Of a stretch of 64,000 bases of DNA, positions 34,801 to 42,987 are shown piece after piece; within the stretch, counting starts at the first letter, position 1; the number at the start of each line of letters is the position of its first letter. The notes under the pieces are model-generated. The model was not told the DNA's origin and did no database searches. It saw only the letters and a program-made list of their open reading frames with translations. Location of the stretch: the NCBI RefSeq assembly GCF_009650435.1, contig NZ_VVIP01000047.1:62001-126000 (forward strand). Reading direction: 5' to 3'. The position numbers and the translations under genes were made by a program. The stretch is from Foetidibacter luteolus. GTDB taxonomy: Bacteria; Bacteroidota; Bacteroidia; Chitinophagales; Chitinophagaceae.

Positions 34801-35957
34801 CAGTGCAGGTAAGTATGGCGTATAACCCACCCATAGATAACGAAGCGGGGGGAACTGTTTGCATAGAAATAAAGGATACGGGCATAGGCATCCCGCAGGC
34901 TATGCAGGAAAAGATTTTTGAACGTTTTTTTCAAACAGATTTACCTGACAGCATGGTAAACCAGGGAACCGGTATTGGCCTTGCCATAACCAGGGAATTT
35001 GTAAAGTTGCACAATGGCATTATAACGGTAAAAAGCGAACCGGGCCAGGGAACCTGCTTTACAGTTTTGCTTCCGGCTAAAAAAATATATGAGCCTCCCA
35101 CCCGCAACACTGCGACGGCCATACAGGCTGAAGCCCCGGAACATCCGGCGCCGGGAGATACCCTGGCCGGGCAAAAGAGCGGCAGAAAGAAAACCATCAT
35201 GATAGTGGAAGACAATGAAGACATCCGCTTTTATTTAAAAGACAATTTAAAGGGGCAATACAGGGTAGAAGAAGCTGCCAACGGAAAAGAAGGCTGGGAG
35301 AAAATAAAACTGGTAAACCCAGACCTTGTAGTAAGCGACATTATGATGCCCTTGATGGACGGTGTTGAACTGGCCAAAAAAATTAAAACAGAAACGCTCA
35401 CGGCGCATATCCCGGTTATACTGCTTACCGCAATGGGAAGCGAGGAAAAACAACTGGAAGGTTTAAAGGCCGGCGTTAACGATTATATTACCAAGCCTTT
35501 TACTTTCGAAATACTTGCTTCACGCATTAACAACCTGCTGGCACAGCAGGAACTGCTGCAAAAGCGTTTTCAAAAACAAATTGACGTTAGCCCAGGGGAG
35601 GTAACCGTAACGCCTGTTGACGAAAAATTCCTGAAACAGGCCATGGAGGCAGTTGAAAAAAATATGGACAACCCTGATTTTTCAGTGGAAGACTTTAGCC
35701 GGGACATGTTTATGAACCGTGTTACCCTGTACAGGAAAATCCTGTCGCTAACCGGAAAAACGCCATTGGAATTCGTTCGCCTGATGCGTTTAAAAAGAGC
35801 TGCCCAGTTACTGGAAAAAAGCGGGATGTCTGTTGCTGAGATTGCTTACGAGGTTGGGTTTAACAACCCAAAAAACTTTGCCAAGCTTTTTAAAGAAGAA
35901 TTCAGGGTGCTGCCATCGCAGTATGCGGCGGATAAAAAAAGAAAAGACGGGCAATAG
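31836..35957 (+). CDS. Hybrid two-component system regulator (HTCS) of the xyloglucan locus
   Basis: Single-protein sensor kinase and transcription activator, inner membrane, about 1373 residues. Signal peptide MRFLAAIVLMIQSLSVFSQ follows the ATG at 31836; an ATG at 31803 adds 11 residues. The periplasmic sensor has repeated propeller blades (DGFLWFGTSSGLNRYDG, NILWIGTYTGGLNSFDG, QRLWIGTLGGGLDMFDS and others), then a Y_Y_Y domain. Next are a membrane segment (about 800-825), HisKA with phospho-acceptor H863 in NVSHEFRTPL, HATPase (NLLSNAFKYTHDNG; IKDTGIGIP), a receiver with D1168 in VVSDIMMPLMDG, and an AraC-type HTH at the C-terminus. It probably senses an imported oligosaccharide and activates the downstream genes. 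Confidence 0.95.
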   Translation: MRFLAAIVLMIQSLSVFSQNDQYNFFKIDAYTGLSHNQVNAIIKDEDGFLWFGTSSGLNRYDGYSCKIFRKNLNDSSSLLDNGVQALYGLPDGKIWVVTMSGPCIYNPDSEKFDAGYEDYLLKLGLPPQNILNVVKGGEGRYWFLNNNYDLFLYARNGSVTQPLKNKNHSDPAGKIVSVKETKHGTLWAIYQDGFLQEYDIASGRVISSSTALQQFNEGIAPGNLYVDGDGDVWVVFYSSGLCLFRPHDRSVRMFTENTLSSRLSSNLISQIVQDDAGIIWVATDHGGITLIDKKNDYSTNYLLNDPKDPKSISQNTINALIKDENGIIWLGTYKQGVNYLNSKILQFPHYHHHQSNTGSLPYDDVNRFVEDKQGNIWIGTNGGGLIYFNRQLNTFKQYLHKPGNKNSLSNNVIVSLCIDSKNILWIGTYTGGLNSFDGKKFTHYRHNDDDASSLSNDNVWEIFEDREQRLWIGTLGGGLDMFDSKANRFNHTQYKGQPGDSLPSNYVSCIMQDKKGNLWVGTSGGISVFGKNSATPVLHNHNTHNKSLSNNNVICLIEDSKGRIWAGTREGLNLFDDATGHFQLFTMAEGLPDNIILNILEDNNQTLWLSTPSGLCNAVPNLAKNGVTLSIINYDETNNLQNREFNDNAALKNRRGELFFGGPSGFNIIRPDKVKRPAYYAKIVLTGLQILSENVEPGKFINGRVLLPKALPKLEHIDLKYRENVFAIEFALLDFAHNDREKYAYMMEGFNTGWLYANAAQRRVTYTNLDPGNYTFKVKVLNKDGLWSDVKTLRINIEPPFWRTTAAYCIYIVIIAGLLLLARRITLDRIHMRYEVARQRGEAERAHALEQLKTKFFTNVSHEFRTPLSLIIAPLDKIIKHAGDEEQKKQLNLVQRNAKRLLSLVNQLLDFRKIEVQEMKLHPAIGDIIGFGKEISLSFMDIAEKKNIRFSFSCNTDSLEIYFDKDKIEKILFNLLSNAFKYTHDNGTVQVSMAYNPPIDNEAGGTVCIEIKDTGIGIPQAMQEKIFERFFQTDLPDSMVNQGTGIGLAITREFVKLHNGIITVKSEPGQGTCFTVLLPAKKIYEPPTRNTATAIQAEAPEHPAPGDTLAGQKSGRKKTIMIVEDNEDIRFYLKDNLKGQYRVEEAANGKEGWEKIKLVNPDLVVSDIMMPLMDGVELAKKIKTETLTAHIPVILLTAMGSEEKQLEGLKAGVNDYITKPFTFEILASRINNLLAQQELLQKRFQKQIDVSPGEVTVTPVDEKFLKQAMEAVEKNMDNPDFSVEDFSRDMFMNRVTLYRKILSLTGKTPLEFVRLMRLKRAAQLLEKSGMSVAEIAYEVGFNNPKNFAKLFKEEFRVLPSQYAADKKRKDGQ

Positions 35958-36021
35958 GTTTGGCATGCCCTAATACCTGCAACTTCAGGCCCTCTATGCC
36001 CGGCGTTGTTGCATTATGCTT

Positions 36022-36170
36022 TGATAAGATTTTTTGGGGGTGTCCCTCGTACCTCGGGCCGGGCTTTCCGCTATTACTCCGGCACAAACCAGCCGCACAA
36101 GGCCCTCACCGGGGTAACCGCTTCAATCCCTCACCCGAAGGTGCAGCACGCTGCTGCTTTCGTGGGCAGG
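36022..36170 (+). repeat. Dispersed repeat family A, copy 5
   Basis: Reads GATAAGATTTTTTGGGGGTG, TCCCTCGTACCTCGGGCC, GGGCTTTCCGCTATTACTCC, CACCGGGGTAACCGCTTC and CCCTCACCC, with tail to about 36170. It has the CTCGTACC variant module, like copy 3. Confidence 0.85.
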
Positions 36171-36207
36171 CTTTATGTACGCACCATGGCGAAGAGCGGA
36201 CAAAGCC

Positions 36208-36268
36208 CTGAAGAGTGCGACGCAAGTAAAGCTTCATAGTAGTCCTACTGCCGGGTACAAAAAATTTC
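36208..36268 (-). repeat. Dispersed repeat family B arm
   Basis: Plus strand AAGAGTGCGACGCAAG, then CTTCATAGTAGTCC, ACTGCCGGGTAC and AAAAAATT. Matches the 4002-4060 arm closely. Confidence 0.75.
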
Positions 36269-36572
36269 TTGTTTTTTATCATTTACTAATGTACGGTTCA
36301 GTCGTAACCCTGCAGGTAAATACATGTCAAAATTGCGTACCAGGACAAGGTGCCGGGCAAAAGAATTAGCTGGAGTGTGGGTGATAAAAACGGTCAACCT
36401 TTAATAATTACAACAACAGTATTAAAGGAGATATCAATCATCTTCGTTTGTTTGTGCGTGAAAATCAACTTTTTGCAACATTTAAGGCCGTAGTTTGCAA
36501 CATTGGCCACCCCTGTTTTAAGCAGTACAGAAGTAGTTTTACAGCATTGTTTTTACCGAAAGATTGCTGATA

Positions 36573-39431
36573 ATGAAATTTCGACTGCTGCTGCTTACAA
36601 TGTTGTTTACCGCTTTTGGTAACGCCTTATTGGCAGAAACACCACCTTACATAAATACCAAAAATGGGGTGATTGTTTTTACAGACCCGCTTTTTACCGG
36701 CAACCCCTATGCTGTTAAGCTTGAAGTTGTGGCCGATAATATTATAAGGGTAACAGTGGCGCCGGGTAAAGAAATTGCCAATACGCAAAGCCTTGTTACC
36801 GTTTACAGTAAAAATATTGACGTTTTCTGGGATGTTATCCCTTCTGAAGAAAGCCTGACGTTAAAGACAAAAAGCCTTAAAGCCGTTGTAAACCTGAAAA
36901 CAGGCGCCGTTACCTTTAAAGACAGCAGCGATAAAAAGATACTGAACGAAAAACCCATTGGCGGCCGTAGCTTTCAATCCGCCATATTTGATGGCAGGCG
37001 GTACTATAACCTTACTCAATCTTTCCAAATAACTCCCGGCGAGGCCCTGTACGGCCTGGGCCAGCACCAGGATGGCATGATGAATTACCGGGGCCAGCAG
37101 GTTAGTTTTTTTCAGAACAACACAGAAGTGGCTATTCCCTTTTTGATTTCCAGCAACAATTATGGCATACTCTGGGATAATTACTCCCTTACCAAAGCAG
37201 GGGATGTAAGGCCGCTTCACCCGCTTTCTGACATGCAGCTTTTCTCAAAAAACGGCGAAACAGGATGGCTTACGGCTTCTTACGCCAACAACAGGCAACA
37301 ACCACAGCACATTGTTACAGAAAGGGCAGAAACGGGCATTGATATGGAGTTTCTTGGAGATTCAAAAATCCAGCTTCCCGCAGCGTTTAACCCCGCCACG
37401 GGCATAGTAACCTGGCAGGGCAGCCTGGCCAGTTACATTTCCGGGCTTCATCAGTTAAAATTTGTATTTGGAGGTTCATTAAAGGTATGGCTGGATGGAA
37501 ACCTGGTGCTTGACCACTGGCGCAAAGCCTGGAACCCTGCCCCTGCATTGCTGCCATTAAGCATGACAAGCGGCAAAAAAGTTCCGGTACGTATTGAGTG
37601 GATACCGGAAGGCGGTGAATCTTACCTGGCCTTAAAGTGGCAGGAGCCGCTGTCGCCGGAAGAGCAGGATTTGTTCAGCTTCAGTTCTGAAGCCGGGCAG
37701 CAGGTTGACTACTACTTTATTTACGGCGGCAATATGGATGAGGTGGTTTCCGGTTACAGGCTGCTTACCGGCAAAGCCCCCATTGTTCCCAAATGGGCAT
37801 TGGGCTTTTGGCAAAGCCGTGAGCGGTACAAAACCCAGGATGAAATTTTATCTACCGTTCAGGAGTTCCGCAAAAGGCAAATACCGATAGACAATATTGT
37901 GTTAGACTGGAGCTACTGGAAAGAGGCCGAATGGGGCAGCCAGGAATTTGATGCAGCCCGTTTTCCCTCACCAGACAGTATGATCAACATGCTGCATCAT
38001 AAATATAATACGCAGATAATGATATCTGTATGGCCAAAATTTTACGAAGGCATCGCCGCTTACAACCTGTTTAATAAAAATGGCTGGCTGTATAAAAAGA
38101 ACATAGCAGACAGGCAACGGGATTGGATAGGCAAAGGCTATATTTCAACCTTCTACGATGCCTTTGATGAAAATGCCCGCAAAGGTTTTTGGGATTTAAT
38201 AAACAAAAAAATATACAGCAAAGGCATAGATGCCTGGTGGATGGATGCAAGCGAGCCGGACATACTTTCTAACGTTAGCGCCGAAAAAAGAAAACTGCAA
38301 ATGACGCCTACCGCTTTAGGCAGCGCCGCGGAATACCTGAATGCCTATCCCCTGCAAAATGCAAAGGGTATTTACGAAGGCCAACGTTCAGCCAACCCGG
38401 ATAAAAGGGTGTTCCTGTTAACGCGTTCAGGCTTTGCCGGCTCGCAACGCTATGCGGCTGCTATATGGAGCGGTGATATTGGCTCTACATGGACGGATAT
38501 GAAAAACCAGGTAGCGGCAGGAATAAATTTCTCGCTTTCAGGCCTGCCATACTGGACGATGGACATAGGCGGTTTTGTTGTGCCTGAAAAATTTGAAAAA
38601 CCTCGTGCTGAAAGCCTGGAAGAATGGAGGGAATTATCAACCAGGTGGTCGCAGTTTGGCGCTTTTGTGCCGCTGTTCCGCTCACATGGGCAGTTCCCTT
38701 ACCGAGAAGTATTTAACACTGCCCCTGAAGGCCATCCGGCGTACAAAAGTTTTCTTTACTACGACAGGCTTAGGTACCGCCTGCTGCCTTATATATATTC
38801 ATTAGCCGGTGCGGCCTATCATCATAATTACACTATCATGCGCGGGCTGGCAATGGATTTTGCAGCAGATACCGCTGTACTGAATATTGGCGACCAATAT
38901 ATGTTCGGGCCTTCACTGCTTATTAACCCGGTGTACCAATACAAAGCAACATCCAGGCAATTGTATTTGCCCAAAGCAACCGGGTGGTACGATTTCTATA
39001 CCGGAAAATATTTTGAGGGTGGCCGCCAGATTAACGCGGATGCCCCTTATGAAAAAATGCCTGTAATGATTAAAGAGGGTTCCATAATACCTGTAGGGCC
39101 CGCATTACAATACAGCAACGAAAAACCAGCGGATACCATTACCCTGTTTGTATATACAGGAACTGATGCCGCATTTAACCTGTACGAAGATGAAGGCGTC
39201 AATTATAACTACGAAAAAGGAGCTTTTTCAAACATAGTTTTTACATACGCTGAAGCGGCAAAAGAACTAACGATAAGTAAACGCGAAGGCTATTTTAATG
39301 GCATGCTTGCCAAAAGAAACTTCCGCATAATATGGATAAATAAAGACAGGCCCAAAGAATTGGATGCAGATCAAAAAGCCGATGCAACCGTAAGCTACAC
39401 GGGCGAAAAAATTACGGTTAAGATGAAATGA
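36573..39431 (+). CDS. GH31 alpha-xylosidase with PA14 insert
   Basis: Removes non-reducing-end alpha-1,6-xylose from xyloglucan oligosaccharides. From the ATG at 36573 (signal peptide MKFRLLLLTMLFTAFGNALL) the protein has about 952 residues. Order: N-terminal beta-sandwich, a PA14-like insertion about 235-365 (FVFGGSLKVWLDGNLVLDHW), then the catalytic barrel with WQSRERYKTQDEIL, nucleophile D558 in WWMDASEPD and acid/base D635 in WSGDIGSTW, then C-terminal beta domains. The PA14 insert is the hallmark of the xyloglucan alpha-xylosidases such as Cellvibrio Xyl31A. It opens the PUL ahead of susC. Confidence 0.93.
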   Translation: MKFRLLLLTMLFTAFGNALLAETPPYINTKNGVIVFTDPLFTGNPYAVKLEVVADNIIRVTVAPGKEIANTQSLVTVYSKNIDVFWDVIPSEESLTLKTKSLKAVVNLKTGAVTFKDSSDKKILNEKPIGGRSFQSAIFDGRRYYNLTQSFQITPGEALYGLGQHQDGMMNYRGQQVSFFQNNTEVAIPFLISSNNYGILWDNYSLTKAGDVRPLHPLSDMQLFSKNGETGWLTASYANNRQQPQHIVTERAETGIDMEFLGDSKIQLPAAFNPATGIVTWQGSLASYISGLHQLKFVFGGSLKVWLDGNLVLDHWRKAWNPAPALLPLSMTSGKKVPVRIEWIPEGGESYLALKWQEPLSPEEQDLFSFSSEAGQQVDYYFIYGGNMDEVVSGYRLLTGKAPIVPKWALGFWQSRERYKTQDEILSTVQEFRKRQIPIDNIVLDWSYWKEAEWGSQEFDAARFPSPDSMINMLHHKYNTQIMISVWPKFYEGIAAYNLFNKNGWLYKKNIADRQRDWIGKGYISTFYDAFDENARKGFWDLINKKIYSKGIDAWWMDASEPDILSNVSAEKRKLQMTPTALGSAAEYLNAYPLQNAKGIYEGQRSANPDKRVFLLTRSGFAGSQRYAAAIWSGDIGSTWTDMKNQVAAGINFSLSGLPYWTMDIGGFVVPEKFEKPRAESLEEWRELSTRWSQFGAFVPLFRSHGQFPYREVFNTAPEGHPAYKSFLYYDRLRYRLLPYIYSLAGAAYHHNYTIMRGLAMDFAADTAVLNIGDQYMFGPSLLINPVYQYKATSRQLYLPKATGWYDFYTGKYFEGGRQINADAPYEKMPVMIKEGSIIPVGPALQYSNEKPADTITLFVYTGTDAAFNLYEDEGVNYNYEKGAFSNIVFTYAEAAKELTISKREGYFNGMLAKRNFRIIWINKDRPKELDADQKADATVSYTGEKITVKMK

Positions 39432-39496
39432 TTTTTGGGGCCCGGCTTTTAGACTAAGCATAGGGCTTCCGTTGCGTCGTCCCGAAATTTCGGGAT
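39431..39496 (+). repeat. Dispersed repeat family B arm ending in a palindrome
   Basis: Begins within the GH31 stop codon context: ATTTTTGGGGCCCGGC, then GGGCTTCCGTTGCGTCG, followed at 39480-39495 by the perfect 16-nt palindrome TCCCGAAATTTCGGGA. Probably also serves as 3' end of the GH31 message. Confidence 0.7.
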
Positions 39497-39531
39497 ACGG
39501 TTGGTTCATTATTCAACAAAAGCGCTTCATT

Positions 39532-39614
39532 GCTTACACAGCTTTACAGTGGAAAAAAGTGAATGACCCCCAATAAATCACTGTAATCCCCGATAGCATC
39601 GGGGCTGTGTAAGC
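39532..39614 (+). ncRNA. Candidate three-way-junction structure upstream of the xyloglucan susC
   Basis: Outer stem GCTTACACAG (39532-39541) with CTGTGTAAGC (39605-39614), 10 bp perfect. Inside it are two further perfect helices: TTACAGTG/CACTGTAA (39544-39551, 39579-39586) and CCCCGAT-AGC-ATCGGGG (39588-39604). A separate hairpin GTATAGT/ACTATAC follows at 39623-39653. It lies about 170 bases before the susC ATG. It may be a structured leader, a small RNA or a mobile palindromic element. Confidence 0.45.
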
Positions 39615-39786
39615 AGGGAAGTGTATAGTGATAGCGTTAAGCAATTACTATACAAACGGTGCGGCCATAAAACCCAGAAATGATGATACAACGAAGAGCC
39701 TAAGGATTAATAATGTGTAAAATCATCATTATTTAAAATATGCGCCTATTACTGCTAATTATTTTTTAACCACTAATTGTTTGCTT

Positions 39787-42700
39787 ATGAGATCTGAAAG
39801 AGATGTACAAAAAATTAAAAACAAACTGCTCTTTTTCCTGTGTTGCCTGCTGTTAGCTGTCAATGGCTTTTCCCAGGACAATACTGAAAAAAAAATAAAC
39901 GGTAAAGTTTACTCATTAGTGGGTAATCAGCCCCTGCAGGATGCAACTGTTTTAATTAAAGGCACCAATATGTTTGCCTCTACTGACAGTACCGGCCATT
40001 TTGTTATTGCCGCCAAAACCGGCGATGTACTGGTTATAAGCAGGGTTGGTTACCTGCCAAAAGAAGTTACAATAGGAAAAAGCATTGTGCTTAACCTGAA
40101 GCTGGAAGAAAACGGAATTGACTTAAAGGATGTTGTAGTTATTGGTTATGGCAAAACCAGGCGTAAGGATGTAACCGGTGCTATTTCTTCCATTACCGGT
40201 GAAGAGCTGCGCAAAACACTGCCCGCAACCATAGACCAGGCATTGCAGGGAAAGGTAGCCGGCCTTGTGGTGCAGCAGGTTTCAGGTCAGCCTGGCGGTG
40301 GTGTATCGGTACAGGTGCGTGGCGTATCATCAATCAGCGGAAACAGTGCCCCGCTGTATGTGATAGATGGTGTTATTATTCCATCCCCCAGCGATCCGGG
40401 CAGCGGATCAAATCCATTGAATACGATCAATCCTTCTGAAATTGAAAGTATTGATGTTTTAAAGGATGCTTCAGCCTCTGCTATTTATGGTTCACAAGCC
40501 ACCAATGGCGTAATAATCATTACCACAAAAAGAGGCAGGGTGGGAACTCCTACCATTACGTACGACGGTTATTATGGTTACCAGGAAATCCCTAAAAAGC
40601 TCCCCACGGTTACTTTACAGGAATTCGCTTCACTGTTAAATGATCGTGCGGTTGTATGGCAGTTTGATGCCAGGCCGGAATTGGCAAACCCTAAATATTT
40701 GGGAGCGGGTACCGATTGGCAGGCAGAATTGTTTCGTAAAGCGCCTATGCAAAACCATTCAGTTACTGTTAACGGAGGCGATAACCGTACACAATATTTA
40801 TTGTCCACTTCCTATTTCAACCAGGAAGGTATTGCGTTGGGTTCTGGTTTTAAAAGATATTCGGTTCGCTTAAACTTAGATAACAAAACCACCAATTGGC
40901 TGAAAATTGGAACCAGCATTCAATTGGCACATGTTGACGAGAATGTAAATTCAACCACTTCAAGTGTTATTTCGAATGCACTGAGCTTAACACCAGATGT
41001 TCCGGTAAAAAATCTGGATGGAAGCTGGGGCGGCGTTACCAATGATGCCGGTTGGGTTGTACCTATTCCCAACCCGGTGGGGCTTGCGTTGTTGAATTCC
41101 CATACTAAAAAAAGAAACCAGGTATTTGGAAACGTATATGCGGAAATCCAGTTTTATAGGGACTTGTCATTAAGGAATGAAGTATCCGGAAATTTTGATT
41201 TTAATGTCGAAAATACTTTCAACCCAAAATATGATTTTGGCAGGGCCCAGAATACTACCAACTCTGCATCTTCATCATCCTCACGAAATGCATATACTGT
41301 AGTCAGGAACTACCTTACCTACAATCATCAATTTGCCAAGTACAGCGTAAACGCGTTAGCCGGCCACGAATCTCAATTAAGCACTTTTGAAAGTATATCC
41401 GCATCCAGGAGAGACTTTCCCTCCGATAATGTAACATCCATCAGCAGTGGCGATGCCAATACGGCTGCAAACAGTGGTATAAAAGGGTCAGGGCCTGCGC
41501 TTGAATCTTATTTTGGGCGTGTTAATCTTGGATGGGAAGATAAATATCTGCTAACGGGTAATATCCGCAGGGATGGCTCTTCCAATTTTCCTGCAGATAA
41601 CCGTTGGGTAACTACATCCTCCGGCGCTTTTGCATGGAAGGTAAATAATGAATCATTTTTGAGAAGTGTAAAATTTGTAAATGAATTAAAGCTGCGCCTT
41701 GGATATGGCGTTACCAATAACCAGGGAATACCAGGCAACACTTTTGTTACGCTTTTGTCCTCTGTTAATAATGGCTTATCCGGTTCAGCGCAGTTTCAAT
41801 ATAACCTGGCAAACCCTTATGTAAGCTGGGAAAAAACCAAATACGCTAATGTAGGCGTTGACGGAGCATTTTTAAACTGGAGGGTAAGTTTCTCGTTTGA
41901 CATTTACGATCGTAAAACAGATGGCTTATTATTAAAGCTGCCGCTGCCGCTGTTTTCCGGAACTACCACGGGCTGGTCACCCGGGGCCATGCAGGCCCCC
42001 TTCGTGAATGTTGGAGCCGTTAGTAATAAAGGGTTCGATTTCAGGATTAGCACTACCAACATTGCCGGTAAAAACTTTACCTGGAAAACAGACTTTACAG
42101 TGTCGCGTAACGTAAATAAGATAATCAGTTTAGGCAATGGCGGGGATGCAGCCAATTTATCTCAAACCTATAACGGATACGTTTTTGAGAAAACTGTAGT
42201 TGGCCAGGCAATCGGTTCATTTTTTGGATATCAGTTCGATGGCATTTTTGCAACGCCTGAAGATTTTAAATCTCACGCACTTCCGGTAAATCAAAGTGGA
42301 AATCCTTATCCTGTTTCGCCCAATGGCGGCGGAATTTGGTATGGCGACAGAAAATATAAGGACCTTAACGGGGATGGTGTTATCAATACGAAAGATCAAA
42401 CATTTTTAGGTTCTCCTTTACCTAAGTTTCAGTTCGGTTTCAACAACTCCTTCACGTATAAAAATTTCGATGTAAACATTTTTCTCAGCGGAAGCTATGG
42501 AAATAAGGTGTTTAACCAGTTGGCAATTTCACAAACCTACCCTGGTAACAATACCAATTATTTCAAGTCTGTCTTAGGCTATGCAAGGGTTGAGTATGTG
42601 GATCCCAATGGATCTCGTTCTGATGTCAACAATGCTTATGTATCAAATCCGGATACAAAATTTGTTGGTTTGAGAAATGATAACACAAACGAAAACCTCC

Positions 42701-42972
42701 GCCCGTCTGATTTGTACATTGAAGATGGTTCATTCATCAGGTGCAAAAACATTACACTGGGCTACCGGCTTCCTGAAAAACTATTATCCAGGGCGCACAT
42801 CCATGCACTTAGAGTTTATGCAACTGTTTCAAATGCTTTTATCATAACCAACTATTCCGGTATGGACCCTGAGATAGGATCCTGGAATCCGCTGCAGGCT
42901 GGTTGGGATGGCGGCTATTATCCTCAGCCAAGAACATTCACATTCGGCGTGAACCTGAATTTAACTAAATAA
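39787..42972 (+). CDS. SusC-like TonB-dependent transporter of the xyloglucan locus
   Basis: Imports oligosaccharides across the outer membrane with the SusD encoded 15 bases downstream. About 1061 residues from the ATG at 39787. The signal segment (LLFFLCCLLLAVNGFSQ) follows a basic N-terminus. Carboxypeptidase-regulatory-like domain about 35-110 (NGKVYSLVGNQPLQDATVLI), TonB-box region DVVVIGYGKTRRKDVTG, plug (LQGKVAGLVVQQVSGQPGGG, VQVRGVSSISG, YVIDGVIIP, VLKDASASAIYGSQATNGVI), and barrel ending FTFGVNLNLTK. Substrate is assigned from the surrounding enzymes, not from this protein. Confidence 0.95.
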   Translation: MRSERDVQKIKNKLLFFLCCLLLAVNGFSQDNTEKKINGKVYSLVGNQPLQDATVLIKGTNMFASTDSTGHFVIAAKTGDVLVISRVGYLPKEVTIGKSIVLNLKLEENGIDLKDVVVIGYGKTRRKDVTGAISSITGEELRKTLPATIDQALQGKVAGLVVQQVSGQPGGGVSVQVRGVSSISGNSAPLYVIDGVIIPSPSDPGSGSNPLNTINPSEIESIDVLKDASASAIYGSQATNGVIIITTKRGRVGTPTITYDGYYGYQEIPKKLPTVTLQEFASLLNDRAVVWQFDARPELANPKYLGAGTDWQAELFRKAPMQNHSVTVNGGDNRTQYLLSTSYFNQEGIALGSGFKRYSVRLNLDNKTTNWLKIGTSIQLAHVDENVNSTTSSVISNALSLTPDVPVKNLDGSWGGVTNDAGWVVPIPNPVGLALLNSHTKKRNQVFGNVYAEIQFYRDLSLRNEVSGNFDFNVENTFNPKYDFGRAQNTTNSASSSSSRNAYTVVRNYLTYNHQFAKYSVNALAGHESQLSTFESISASRRDFPSDNVTSISSGDANTAANSGIKGSGPALESYFGRVNLGWEDKYLLTGNIRRDGSSNFPADNRWVTTSSGAFAWKVNNESFLRSVKFVNELKLRLGYGVTNNQGIPGNTFVTLLSSVNNGLSGSAQFQYNLANPYVSWEKTKYANVGVDGAFLNWRVSFSFDIYDRKTDGLLLKLPLPLFSGTTTGWSPGAMQAPFVNVGAVSNKGFDFRISTTNIAGKNFTWKTDFTVSRNVNKIISLGNGGDAANLSQTYNGYVFEKTVVGQAIGSFFGYQFDGIFATPEDFKSHALPVNQSGNPYPVSPNGGGIWYGDRKYKDLNGDGVINTKDQTFLGSPLPKFQFGFNNSFTYKNFDVNIFLSGSYGNKVFNQLAISQTYPGNNTNYFKSVLGYARVEYVDPNGSRSDVNNAYVSNPDTKFVGLRNDNTNENLRPSDLYIEDGSFIRCKNITLGYRLPEKLLSRAHIHALRVYATVSNAFIITNYSGMDPEIGSWNPLQAGWDGGYYPQPRTFTFGVNLNLTK

Positions 42973-42987
42973 AAAAGTTTGTGAATC

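Larger units (their letters stand above)
35958..36572. other. Intergenic region between regulator and alpha-xylosidase
   Basis: 615 bases with family A copy 5 (36022-36170) and a minus-oriented family B arm (36208-36268). The AT-rich remainder up to 36572 should include the locus promoter, which I could not place; TAGTTTTA near 36533 is a weak candidate. Confidence 0.65.

Noticed and set aside
39480..39495. TCCCGAAATTTCGGGA as a transcription factor operator
   Set aside because: Perfect palindrome, but it lies inside the repeat-rich gene 3' region, not at a promoter; treated as part of the family B context.
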